The translations under genes were made by a program, and so were the position numbers. From Methanobacteriota archaeon (GTDB taxonomy: Archaea > Thermoplasmatota > Poseidoniia > Poseidoniales > Thalassarchaeaceae): DNA of 43,309 nucleotides. Position 1 is the first letter of the stretch, and the number at the start of each line of letters is the position of its first letter. The notes under the pieces were generated by a model that saw nothing but the letters and a program-made list of their open reading frames with translations, ran no database searches and was not told the DNA's origin. Positions 1 through 8,159 of this stretch are shown here, piece by piece. The DNA is taken from contig PATC01000001.1 of NCBI GenBank assembly GCA_002712285.1, positions 6,662 to 49,970 of the forward strand. Direction: 5' to 3'.

Positions 1-638
1 ATGAATACATTAACATCATTACATGAAGAACAATCACATCCCTCCTCCGCGCTCCAGCATCTGCTGCAAGAACGGCAGTTCTCAACATGCATTTCATACC
101 ATGTCTCTCCATCGATTTCAAACACTTGATGTTGACTTTCCGGCCCTTGGTAATTTCCAAAAAGTATCGCAGTACCTCCAACAGCAAAGCCTAGGTCACC
201 TTCAACCACAATATCCCAACTATTACCTGGATATTCTTCTTCAAATCCACTTCCGAGATGATATTCACGCACAGAATAGGTCTCATTTTGGATAGTAATA
301 TTCGGTTCTCTTGTCCATCCATCGTGCGAAAAATATTCCTGACCTGAACTGTGAGATACCTCAATTAGGATAGAACTGACTGTTCCAGAAAAAAGCGGAA
401 GGACAAGCAATCCCGACAAGAAGAGTGCCCATGAAGGAAGATTTCTTTTTTCTATACCTGTAAACGGATTCAATTGTGCACCAGTTGCTGAATCCGAAGA
501 AACCTTTCCACCGAACACGATCTGGCTATCTAAATTTTCATCCACAGTGTCAGAGGGTTTTTGTTTTGATTCTGCATTATTTTGAGCCTGAAGGAGCGCT
601 TTTTGAAACACTTCAATCGCATCTTGATTAGAATCCAC
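1..638 (-). CDS. Membrane protein with Cys-rich C-terminal segment, partial (runs off left edge)
   Basis: This frame is open on the minus strand from a GTG at 638 to the window edge, about 212 codons, with an in-frame TAA four codons upstream of the GTG. It is absent from the ORF track, probably because it starts with GTG and has no stop in the window. The N-terminal 75 residues are polar (VDSNQDAIEVFQKALLQAQ). One hydrophobic segment follows (LPSWALFLSGLLVLPLF), then an outside-type domain with many Gly, Glu and aromatic residues. The last visible part has clustered cysteines (NCRSCSRCW, then CDCSSC). That pattern could bind metal or form disulfides. I do not recognise the family. The 46 bp gap to the NUDIX-MBL gene upstream holds a palindrome that may be its promoter. 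Confidence 0.7.
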   Translation of the reverse strand, partial: MDSNQDAIEVFQKALLQAQNNAESKQKPSDTVDENLDSQIVFGGKVSSDSATGAQLNPFTGIEKRNLPSWALFLSGLLVLPLFSGTVSSILIEVSHSSGQEYFSHDGWTREPNITIQNETYSVREYHLGSGFEEEYPGNSWDIVVEGDLGFAVGGTAILFGNYQGPESQHQVFEIDGETWYEMHVENCRSCSRCWSAEEGCDCSSCNDVNVF

Positions 639-658
639 ATGACGTTTTTATTGAGCCT

Positions 659-672
659 GTATTTCCAAATAC
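659..672 (-). promoter_or_regulatory. Palindrome GTATTTCCAAATAC at TATA-box distance from the GTG start
   Basis: A perfect inverted repeat (GTATTT-CC-AAATAC) is centred about 27 nt upstream of the GTG start of the left-edge gene. That is where an archaeal TATA box would lie for a leaderless transcript. It may be the promoter, an operator, or the terminator hairpin of the NUDIX-MBL gene that ends at 685. Confidence 0.35.
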
Positions 673-684
673 CCCCGTATTGAA

Positions 685-2238
685 TTAGAAATGTAAATTC
701 TGAACCCATTTCCCATTTTCTCTTCGAATTCGACCTGCCGCCTCATGTGAGGACAGGTGAGAAAGTGTCTGGTCAACCTTGAGCATTGGATGCGCATCTG
801 GAGTATCAGAATATGCGTGGTTTGCAATTTCTTCGATAGAGCATAGACCAGAGGTAACCGCTTCTAGAACACGTTCATGGCGACCACTTCGGTGTTTGAT
901 GTATCGATCCAGTAATTTCTCGGGGCGATGGGTGAAGGGGCCATGAGCTGGAAATAATATCTCTGGATTGAGTGCACGCATTCTCTCCAAGCTATCGATG
1001 TAAGCATCCATGTCGCCGTCTGAACTTGGAATGAGAATTGTCCCGACCATCACGGCTAGATCTCCAGAAACAAGGTAGCGATCGGATGCTAGGCAGATAT
1101 GTCCTGGGCAGTGACCTGGTGTGACATACACCGTCCACTCCATAACTCCACTCGGACCATTGAGTGAGATGATGTCTCCTTCTTCCAATACTCGATTTTC
1201 CTTAGAGTCAGGGAGTGCTAACAGTGTCTCTAGAGTGGCCCAGATTGGTGCAGTATACATTTCTGCAATTTTGGATAGATCACCGATGTGGTCCTGGTGG
1301 CGATGAGTGAATATAGTCGCGATGATGTTTCCTCCATCTTCTTCGATTCCTTGTATTCGTCGTTGGAGATATGCGAGTTCTTCAGGGGTTCTCGCAGCGG
1401 GGTCGATGATGAGTCGATCACCACCTTGCTCGCCTAGAATGAAGCAGTTTGTGTGAGTTGCAGGAGGAAGAGTTGCAGTCCGTAAAGGAACACACTCAAT
1501 TTTAGGTGCGAGTTCGATACGGTGTTCTCCTGATTTAGGTTCAGATGCCATTGATGTCATAGCCGCGTGTATATCGTCGTCATTTACTTCTAGTGCATGA
1601 GCAACATCCCGAAGTAATGTGACTATAGGAGGTGCAGTGAGCATATTTCCTGATTTCCAAACCTTCACAGCATCCGCTGGATGCATCCAGAGAAGTTCAT
1701 CAAATTCGCTACCTATGTCAAGTAGTTCGGGATCAGGTGCTCCATCATTGAGGTGAACATGCATGAATCGATTCTTGAATCTCAGAGGAGCGAAAGGCGG
1801 TGTTGTCCTTGTTCCGATGTGAGTAATCCCTCTTGGAGAAGCGGGTATCACACCGTTTTCAACAGCCTCAATCCAAGCATTCGAGTCTTCGATTATAGCA
1901 TGACGTAATGCCATTGGAACACGTTCTATTTTCCCGTCATCGATAGCTAGGCCAACCTCCTCAGCAGTCTCGCGGAGAATTGCTGCATATACTGCGGGCC
2001 AATCGTCCTCAATTTGTTCAAGTCCTTTGATAGATGCAGCAGCTTCAGTGTCATGGCCTCGGATTCCTCCTCCTGGTAGTGCCCAGAAGTCGGCGAAGGC
2101 TCGAAGAGTAGGGATACGGTGAGCGAGAAGGACTTCTGGACCCTTAGATCCGTTACGTGTAATGAGAATAGACGTAGAATCTCGTGGTTTTGCAACCCTT
2201 GCCACAGGCATTGCCACACCCTTGGGAACTTCGTCCAT
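685..2238 (-). CDS. NUDIX hydrolase / metallo-beta-lactamase fold hydrolase fusion
   Basis: The N-terminal half (about residues 20-230) is a NUDIX domain with LPGGG and RETAEEVGL. The two halves of the Nudix box are separated by an insertion of about 20 residues, as in NUDT19-like proteins. The C-terminal half (about 245-515) is a metallo-beta-lactamase domain with THRHQDHIGD, PGHCPGH, SGDLAV and PAHGP, which are the usual zinc ligands. A short tail (LSHLSSHEAAGRI) looks like the winged helix of LACTB2-like enzymes. By family knowledge the NUDIX part would hydrolyse a nucleoside-diphosphate derivative such as a CoA compound, and the MBL part a phosphodiester, thioester or RNA; the substrates cannot be read from sequence. 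The length of 517 aa fits two complete domains. The next gene upstream on this strand is the small zinc-ribbon ORF. Confidence 0.9.
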   Translation of the reverse strand: MDEVPKGVAMPVARVAKPRDSTSILITRNGSKGPEVLLAHRIPTLRAFADFWALPGGGIRGHDTEAAASIKGLEQIEDDWPAVYAAILRETAEEVGLAIDDGKIERVPMALRHAIIEDSNAWIEAVENGVIPASPRGITHIGTRTTPPFAPLRFKNRFMHVHLNDGAPDPELLDIGSEFDELLWMHPADAVKVWKSGNMLTAPPIVTLLRDVAHALEVNDDDIHAAMTSMASEPKSGEHRIELAPKIECVPLRTATLPPATHTNCFILGEQGGDRLIIDPAARTPEELAYLQRRIQGIEEDGGNIIATIFTHRHQDHIGDLSKIAEMYTAPIWATLETLLALPDSKENRVLEEGDIISLNGPSGVMEWTVYVTPGHCPGHICLASDRYLVSGDLAVMVGTILIPSSDGDMDAYIDSLERMRALNPEILFPAHGPFTHRPEKLLDRYIKHRSGRHERVLEAVTSGLCSIEEIANHAYSDTPDAHPMLKVDQTLSHLSSHEAAGRIRRENGKWVQNLHF

Positions 2239-2273
2239 GGTACTGTTCAGAGTATTGGGGCTATGAAGATGGG

Positions 2274-2525
2274 TTATTCATCGTAATCTGATTTGAAGAA
2301 ATTCCATGAAATCTTTCCTTCTTTAATCATCTTTAGGAAAATGCCCATCTGTATCCGACTCCATTCCTCAAAACAATCGCATTCAGCATAATCTTTGCAT
2401 TCCTGATTACTACATTTTTGACAACAACTTGTTTTGAATCCAACACTCTTGTCTCGGGATATATCGACTTCCTCAGAAAATGTCTTTCTGTTTCCACAAT
2501 TCTGACATTCATAGACGTAAGTCAT
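2274..2525 (-). CDS. Small zinc-ribbon protein, 83 aa
   Basis: The protein opens with MTYVYECQNCGNRKTFSE, a CxxC half-site like that of FmdB-type zinc ribbons, followed by further cysteines (SCCQKCSNQEC and ECDC) and an acidic C-terminal half. Nine cysteines in 83 residues point to one or two zinc sites. The function is unknown; small ribbons of this sort often act in transcription or as adaptors. A TTTAAA box lies about 26 nt before the ATG, so the mRNA may be leaderless. It lies between the MFS gene upstream and the NUDIX-MBL gene downstream on the same strand. Confidence 0.75.
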   Translation of the reverse strand: MTYVYECQNCGNRKTFSEEVDISRDKSVGFKTSCCQKCSNQECKDYAECDCFEEWSRIQMGIFLKMIKEGKISWNFFKSDYDE

Positions 2526-2548
2526 GTCTAGGTAAGGACATGACTCGA

Positions 2549-2554
2549 TTTAAA
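2549..2554 (-). promoter_or_regulatory. Putative TATA box (TTTAAA) for the zinc-ribbon gene
   Basis: TTTAAA is centred about 26 nt upstream of the ATG at 2525, the spacing expected for an archaeal TATA box driving a leaderless transcript. No Shine-Dalgarno sequence is seen before this ATG, which agrees with leaderless initiation. Confidence 0.45.
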
Positions 2555-2577
2555 CACTCCAATATCGATGTGGGTGT

Positions 2578-3891
2578 TTAATCCTGTGATTGCACGATTC
2601 CCCATTGGATTAGGACACCGAATACAGCGATGAGTCCCGCAATTCGGAAAACTGTGTGGTAGGAAAACAATCCAGTACCATCAACTGTTGCAGCCCAAAT
2701 GAAGGCGGCTAGTATAGGTCCAATAATCCGTGATAGTGCTCCATAGCCCTCCTGAGCACCCATTACTCGCCCGAGGTCAAGATTATTGAATTTGGTTTCA
2801 GTTGTTATTAGCGTGGATTGGGTGGGTTGGAATAATCCGTTACCTGCGGCAATGAAAGTCATCGCCAATAAAACAACTACTAGTGGTTCGGGTTCTAGAT
2901 ATGGTATCCATCCAAGGCCAAATGCAGTAATAACAATACCAACAACCATGAGTTTCCTAACATCAAAGTGTTTTGATAGTGGTCGAATTAAACCTCCCTG
3001 GACGATTACGCCGACTAAGCCAACAAATGCGAATATGTATCCATTCATTCTTTCATCGTAACCCAATCCTCCGTTTTCGATTGGCAATGCCGTAAACAGG
3101 ATGAACGTCGTATGCATCATTGTAAATGCTAGAAGGAAAGATGCGTTGACGAAGATTAAGCGGCGAACATTTGGGGAAAGGTCTCTAACGCCAACAAGAT
3201 TTCTTAATACCACTTTGAATCCTGCTATTTCTCCATCATTGTGGCTTCTCTTTTCTTTCGGTAGGCTCTCAGGTAGCATGCGGATTGCAAAAACGAAGGA
3301 TATTGCAGAAAGCAGGCCTGCGGTGAGACAAGGCAGGAAGTATGGATGCGCTTCCCACCAATCGGTCGCAAATGGTCCACCAAAGGTGTTTGATGGATCT
3401 GTTAGGATGCCTCCAACAAATGGACCAATCATGAATCCGAGACCAAATGAAGCACCAATGATCCCCATCCTCGCTGGAAGTTGTTCTCTCGTACTGATAT
3501 CTCCTATGTAGGCGCGAGTAACAGCAATATTGCCATTACCCGCTCCGGCAAGGAAGCGGACAGCAATGGCCATCCAAAGCGTAGAGGCAAGCCCGAAGGA
3601 AATGAAGAAGATAGTGTTGCATAATAGGCCAAACATCACTATTGGACGCCGCCCAATTCGGTCGGAGAGAGATCCGAGTATGGGTGTGAAAAGAAATTGT
3701 CCTAATGTGTAGGATGCAAGGACTATACCCACCCACCAATCCCTAGACCCCATATCAATGAAGCCATCCGCCTCAGCAAGGTCTTGAACGAAATATGTTA
3801 GGAAAGGTATCACGAGTGTAAAACCAATCATATCGATTAGGACTACTAGGAAAAGAATCAACAGCGGGGAGCGCTGATTTTCTACTTCCAT
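2578..3891 (-). CDS. Major facilitator superfamily exporter (TetA-like)
   Basis: A 437-aa protein with about 12 hydrophobic segments, beginning PLLILFLVVLIDMIGFTLVIP. The loop 2-3 signature LGSLSDRIGRRPIVMFGLL is MFS motif A, and RFLAGAGNGNIAVTRAYIGD resembles the drug:H+ antiporter motif after helix 4. The size and N-terminus fit the TetA/MdtG-like drug:proton antiporters of the cytoplasmic membrane. The substrate cannot be assigned. The gene follows the aldo/keto reductase by 39 bp on the same strand and may be co-transcribed with it. Confidence 0.9.
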   Translation of the reverse strand: MEVENQRSPLLILFLVVLIDMIGFTLVIPFLTYFVQDLAEADGFIDMGSRDWWVGIVLASYTLGQFLFTPILGSLSDRIGRRPIVMFGLLCNTIFFISFGLASTLWMAIAVRFLAGAGNGNIAVTRAYIGDISTREQLPARMGIIGASFGLGFMIGPFVGGILTDPSNTFGGPFATDWWEAHPYFLPCLTAGLLSAISFVFAIRMLPESLPKEKRSHNDGEIAGFKVVLRNLVGVRDLSPNVRRLIFVNASFLLAFTMMHTTFILFTALPIENGGLGYDERMNGYIFAFVGLVGVIVQGGLIRPLSKHFDVRKLMVVGIVITAFGLGWIPYLEPEPLVVVLLAMTFIAAGNGLFQPTQSTLITTETKFNNLDLGRVMGAQEGYGALSRIIGPILAAFIWAATVDGTGLFSYHTVFRIAGLIAVFGVLIQWGIVQSQD

Positions 3892-3930
3892 GACTCTACT
3901 CCGGAGAACTTTTCTTTTCAGGGGTCCGCA

Positions 3931-5010
3931 TCATAATGTATTCAGGACACGATTGCCGGAGCCGCCCGGCCCTATCCAATCACTGGGTCGATTGTCGAGG
4001 ATTTCTTCAATCGCTTCCAGATGTTTCTCAGTCATTTGGAGTGCAACTGAAACACAGCCCAAGTTTTCTTCCAATTGCTCTGAATTTGTCGCTCCAAGGA
4101 GAATGGTGGATACATTTGGATTTTTCAAACACCAAGCAAGTGCTAATTGCGCCATAGTGCAGTTGAGTTCTTCTATAGCATATGAGGTAAGAGCGCGTAT
4201 ACGATCGATATGTCCATCCTTGCGTGCTTGAGTGAGTTTATCATCCATCCAGGAATATAATTCGATAGTAGCTCTAGAACCTTCGGGAATTCCATCATTA
4301 TATTTGCCCGTCAAAAGACCAGAATTTAGGGGACTCCAAATTGTTGTGCCAATGTTGTATGGGGATCTAAACATTGGAAAATACTCATTCTCAAATCTGT
4401 CACGATGTAACATATTGTATTGCGGTTGTTCATATTGTGGTGGTTCAAGTCCCTCATTTTTTGCTATCCAGAAGGCTTCTGTGATTTGCTGCGCAGACCA
4501 TTCACTTGTCCCCCACGAGGTGGCCATTCCATTTCGGATCACATCAGTCATTGCTCGCACAACTGTCGAAGTCGGAGTGAACGGGTCTGGTCTGTGGCAA
4601 AAAACCATGTCGACGTAATCTAATTGTAGCCTTTCAAGTGATTTAGACAAGCCTTCCAGAATGTGTTTTCTAGACAAACCTGATTCATTCACACCTTCTC
4701 CTCCCCAGAATACCTTTGTTGTGATTACAAGTTCGCTGCGCCTCCAAAGATTAGAATCTTCATTCTGTAGTTTTTTCAGTGCAATGCCAAAAATTCGTTC
4801 TGCTTCCCCATTGGGTAAGCCGTATGCTTCAGCATGGTCGAAACAATTAATCCCAGCTAGTCGACATTTTCTCAGGAGTTCAGTCGCCCTCTCAATTCCA
4901 TCATCTCCGGAGAGTTTCTCTTTGACCCCATAGGTAGCCCAAAACCCATAGCTTAGAACCGATACTTGTATCCCAGTGTTGCCCATCATCCGGTATCTCA
5001 TTTTATTCAT
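3931..5010 (-). CDS. Aldo/keto reductase, Kv-channel beta-subunit-like
   Basis: A 359-aa TIM-barrel oxidoreductase using NAD(P)H. The N-terminus MRYRMMGNTGIQVSVLSYGF is typical of AKR enzymes related to the potassium-channel beta subunit. The catalytic tetrad can be followed: FDHAEAYG (Asp, Tyr), TTKVFWGG (Lys) and DMVFCHRPDP (His). The C-terminal cofactor region is TILLGATNSEQLEENLG. The start could be the ATG at 5010 or the one three codons in (5001). The substrate is probably an aldehyde or ketone, not determinable here. It is divergent from hemA across about 118 bp. Confidence 0.9.
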   Translation of the reverse strand: MNKMRYRMMGNTGIQVSVLSYGFWATYGVKEKLSGDDGIERATELLRKCRLAGINCFDHAEAYGLPNGEAERIFGIALKKLQNEDSNLWRRSELVITTKVFWGGEGVNESGLSRKHILEGLSKSLERLQLDYVDMVFCHRPDPFTPTSTVVRAMTDVIRNGMATSWGTSEWSAQQITEAFWIAKNEGLEPPQYEQPQYNMLHRDRFENEYFPMFRSPYNIGTTIWSPLNSGLLTGKYNDGIPEGSRATIELYSWMDDKLTQARKDGHIDRIRALTSYAIEELNCTMAQLALAWCLKNPNVSTILLGATNSEQLEENLGCVSVALQMTEKHLEAIEEILDNRPSDWIGPGGSGNRVLNTL

Positions 5011-5128
5011 GAATCAAATTCAATACACCAGTACTCAATAGTTTGTGAATAAGCAAGATAATCTGAGAGATTGACAATTCATTGACTCTAACTCACCCTT
5101 ATGGAGGGGATGTTACACCAGTTACCCT

Positions 5129-6487
5129 ATGGCCGGTACCACCGGGTGGTCAGGATCGGTGGGGAACCAAGTCAGTGACGCGAAAAGCATAGTATCACTA
5201 GGCTTGAAAATCTCCGTCGATTCCCACGACGATATCCTAAAGCTCTCTAGCGAAGGGATGACTGAAGTCGAGCGTGAAAACAAAATCACCAGTATCGCAG
5301 AGATTTGTAAGTGTGATATTTTTGAATTCTCGACATGTAACAGAGTTCTGTTTGTGGGATTCAATACATCCTTGGAGAAACTTGAGAACGCTATACGAAA
5401 ACTCCACCCTACTGTCAAGAGTAAAATGATTTCACATGAAGGAATTGAAGCTTGGTCTAATTTAGTTACTATCGCAAGTGGCTTGGATTCTTTGGTTTTA
5501 GGAGAATTACAAGTCATGGGTCAATTCAGGAAAGCCATCAACTGGCATCGTTCGAGAAATTTAATCGGGCAATCAACGTCTGAAGAACTAGACACAGTAA
5601 TTAGCGCAAACAGGCGAGTAAGAAGAATCTTGAATTTAAATCACACTACACGATCAATGTTTACACTAGCATTAGACGAAGTTAATCGATTCGTAGAATC
5701 TCAGGGGAACAAGGATATCAAAATTGTAGTTCTAGGGTGTGGAGAAATGGGGTCTCAAGCGATATTCAGTCTACTTGACTTGGGTCTAGAAAATATATTG
5801 GTAGCGAATCGTTCAGTATCTAAAGCGAAAGAACGGTTAGGCAGTCGATTCCAAGAAGTAACTGCAGTATCAATGGAGGATTGGTTGGCGGGAACCCCAG
5901 TTGAAGTCGATCTAATAATCTCCATACTTAGACGCTCAAAACCGCTCTTCGACAGCGATTATCCACTGATAACCTCGACTCCATGCACCATATTGGATTT
6001 CTCTTGGCCTCCTTCAGTTGACCCTTCGGCAATTAACTCCTCACAGAATTTGTTGGGCATGAAGCATTGGATTAAAGCAGCCCATGGGTATAGTTCTGAT
6101 AAAAAACTCGATGAAATAAAGAAACAATCAATCTCGGTTATAGAGGAAGTTGTAGATGGTCACAAACGTCTGATTCGCCTTCGTTCGAGTTCAGAATGGA
6201 GGCGACAATTACACATGCAAATGAGGGATATAGTGGAACATTGGGATGCAGAATCTACAGGTGTCAGTCATGAACATGTTGAGAGAATTGTCAAAAATAT
6301 AGCCCACAAAATAGGAAAAACCCAACAAACCAGAATCGATGATGAAATCATAAGAAGTTGGATTACGGAAGACAGTAAAGGGATTCCAGAAACCTCATTG
6401 AGCCAACTACTAGGAATAGTGCAATCAATCGAATCAGTAGTCGAATTAGGAGCTAAAGGAAATGAGGATAAGAATCGGCACTCGTAA
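5129..6487 (+). CDS. hemA: Glutamyl-tRNA reductase
   Basis: Catalyses the first committed step of the C5 tetrapyrrole pathway: NADPH-dependent reduction of glutamyl-tRNA(Glu) to glutamate-1-semialdehyde. Diagnostic features are the catalytic cysteine in FSTCNRVLFVG (Cys70), GLDSLVLGELQVMGQ, and the nucleotide-binding VVLGCGEMGSQAIF. The C-terminal helical dimerisation part is present; 452 aa is slightly long for the family. About 20 residues precede the point where family alignments usually begin (SLGLKISV), so the true start may lie inside, for example the GTG at 5159; no clear ribosome-binding site decides this. It is the first gene of the haem cluster and overlaps hemCD by 26 bp. Confidence 0.95.
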   Translation: MAGTTGWSGSVGNQVSDAKSIVSLGLKISVDSHDDILKLSSEGMTEVERENKITSIAEICKCDIFEFSTCNRVLFVGFNTSLEKLENAIRKLHPTVKSKMISHEGIEAWSNLVTIASGLDSLVLGELQVMGQFRKAINWHRSRNLIGQSTSEELDTVISANRRVRRILNLNHTTRSMFTLALDEVNRFVESQGNKDIKIVVLGCGEMGSQAIFSLLDLGLENILVANRSVSKAKERLGSRFQEVTAVSMEDWLAGTPVEVDLIISILRRSKPLFDSDYPLITSTPCTILDFSWPPSVDPSAINSSQNLLGMKHWIKAAHGYSSDKKLDEIKKQSISVIEEVVDGHKRLIRLRSSSEWRRQLHMQMRDIVEHWDAESTGVSHEHVERIVKNIAHKIGKTQQTRIDDEIIRSWITEDSKGIPETSLSQLLGIVQSIESVVELGAKGNEDKNRHS

Positions 6488-8159
6488 GTCCCGCTTGGCC
6501 ATGCATCAAGCAGAGAAAGTTGCCGATAAATTACGTAATGCCGGCATCTCATCCACGATTATTGGAATGGAGTCTAGTGGCGACCGATCCTTGGGAGGTG
6601 ATTTAGCATCATTTCTAGGCCAGTTCACCCTCGGTATAGATGCAGCCTTGTTATCTGAAGAAGTAGACCTAGCAGTCCACTCTAGCAAAGACGTTCCAAT
6701 TGAGCCGAACGAAGGAGTTGAGACACTAGCATATCTAGAAAGAGCCCCCACAGCAGACATTCTCCTTACCCGTGATAATGATGAAGATACAGTAACATTG
6801 GGCGAAATTCTCAATGGTGACCAATCATTTGACCCACTGTTTGCATTATCCAAACTACCAGATAACGCGCGTGTTGGGTCTGCTTCCAGCCGTAGACAAT
6901 CATTTGCGGTGGGTATACGTCCAGATTTGATCCCTCTAGCGGTTAGGGGAACTGTTGAAACTCGAATCAAGAAATTGGTCTTAGGTTGGGTGGACGCCCT
7001 AATTTTGGCAGAAGCGGGCTTGTCTAGATTAAGCCAAGAAGGTGTATTTTCTAATGAAATATTATCTCTCAATGCTTACAGGTTAGATCGATCTAAATGG
7101 CCATGTGCCCCAGGACAGGGTAGTATTGTTGTTCATTCAAGGAGTTCCAGTGACTTGCAAAATATCCGCGATTTTCTAAACCATCCTCCAACTGAACTTA
7201 GTGTAACCAGCGAGCGCTCGATATTACGTAATTGGGGTGGTGGTTGTACACATCCTGCCGGTATTTGGGACAACGATGGATGGATATCTTCAGTTGTTGC
7301 TGAAGATGATTGGCGACACAATATTGCGAACGGTCTTCCAGTAGTATTACACCGATTTGAGGGGGATCTGAATAGTATTCCTAGTCAACCTCCGGTTTCC
7401 AAATCAGAGGTTAAGAAACCAATAAAAATCGAACATCCTCGTCTGATATCTACGGTGATATCCCCGCGATTTACAAAAGGGATCGCGGCATCCGGAACGT
7501 CAGTTTTACATTATCCAGTCATCGAAATTGCCTCTAATTCTAATTCATGGCCAAGAGACATAGGTTTAGACCAGAAACCCCGAAGTGAATGGCCATGGCT
7601 AGTGCTAACCTCACCTTCAGCAGCTCGTTGTGCAGTAGAATCAATACAATCCATTCCATATATAGGGCGTATCCCATGGCTTGCATTGGGTGAGGGCACT
7701 GCTATGGAGTGCTTTCAACTCGGCATGGCTGCTTCTGCATGTCCAATGGCGGCGGACGGTCAAGAAATGGTTGTGTGGATGGAAGAATGGTTTCCACAAC
7801 GACCAAACATTATCTTACCACGTTCCAATTTAGGTTCTACTGATTTGGCAGAACGCCTTTCTGAAATAGGATTTCAAGTAGAGACGTTTGTCGCTTATGA
7901 TAATCGTCCAAGAAAGTTGAGTACGGTTCCAGAGATGTATCCTAGTGATGTTCTACTTCTTGGTTCGGGATCAAGTGCTGAGACATGGATGAATGCTAAT
8001 CTCCCAATACCGGACAATGTTCTTTGTATTGGACAACGGACACTTGCAGTGGCGCAAGAATTGGGTTTTCAGCAACTTACAGCTCTTGCTGTGTTAGAAC
8101 TACCCACCGGTGATGCTATGATGGAATGGTGGAAGCACCACATAGAGGCGAGTTCATGA
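6462..8159 (+). CDS. hemCD: Fused hydroxymethylbilane synthase / uroporphyrinogen-III synthase
   Basis: Two successive pathway enzymes in one 565-aa chain. Residues 1 to about 300 are porphobilinogen deaminase: IGTRKSRLAMHQ, AVHSSKDVPIE, GSASSRRQSF, RGTVETRI, and the dipyrromethane-cofactor cysteine in GGGCTHPAG (Cys262). After a linker of about 25 residues, residues 320-565 resemble uroporphyrinogen-III synthase: WLVLTSPSAARC, LALGEGTAMEC, ILPRSNLGSTDLAERL, and a closing VLLLGSGSSAETW segment. HemD is always poorly conserved, so the second assignment rests on fold-typical motifs and position. The fusion would hand unstable hydroxymethylbilane straight to the cyclising enzyme. HemCD fusions are known in some bacteria such as Leptospira. 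The ATG lies inside hemA, and the TGA overlaps the hemB start (ATGA). Confidence 0.93.
   Translation: MRIRIGTRKSRLAMHQAEKVADKLRNAGISSTIIGMESSGDRSLGGDLASFLGQFTLGIDAALLSEEVDLAVHSSKDVPIEPNEGVETLAYLERAPTADILLTRDNDEDTVTLGEILNGDQSFDPLFALSKLPDNARVGSASSRRQSFAVGIRPDLIPLAVRGTVETRIKKLVLGWVDALILAEAGLSRLSQEGVFSNEILSLNAYRLDRSKWPCAPGQGSIVVHSRSSSDLQNIRDFLNHPPTELSVTSERSILRNWGGGCTHPAGIWDNDGWISSVVAEDDWRHNIANGLPVVLHRFEGDLNSIPSQPPVSKSEVKKPIKIEHPRLISTVISPRFTKGIAASGTSVLHYPVIEIASNSNSWPRDIGLDQKPRSEWPWLVLTSPSAARCAVESIQSIPYIGRIPWLALGEGTAMECFQLGMAASACPMAADGQEMVVWMEEWFPQRPNIILPRSNLGSTDLAERLSEIGFQVETFVAYDNRPRKLSTVPEMYPSDVLLLGSGSSAETWMNANLPIPDNVLCIGQRTLAVAQELGFQQLTALAVLELPTGDAMMEWWKHHIEASS

Noticed and set aside
3101-3511. 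136-aa plus-strand ORF opposite the MFS gene
   Set aside because: Antisense to a well-supported transporter gene, without domain signatures.
5101-5178. uORF before hemA (ATG at 5101, MEGMLHQLPYGR...)
   Set aside because: No ribosome-binding site and no supporting structure; short open frames of this size are expected by chance.
8126-8155. Earlier hemB start from the ORF track
   Set aside because: Adds ten residues not seen in the family; the ATGA overlap at 8156 is the better start.
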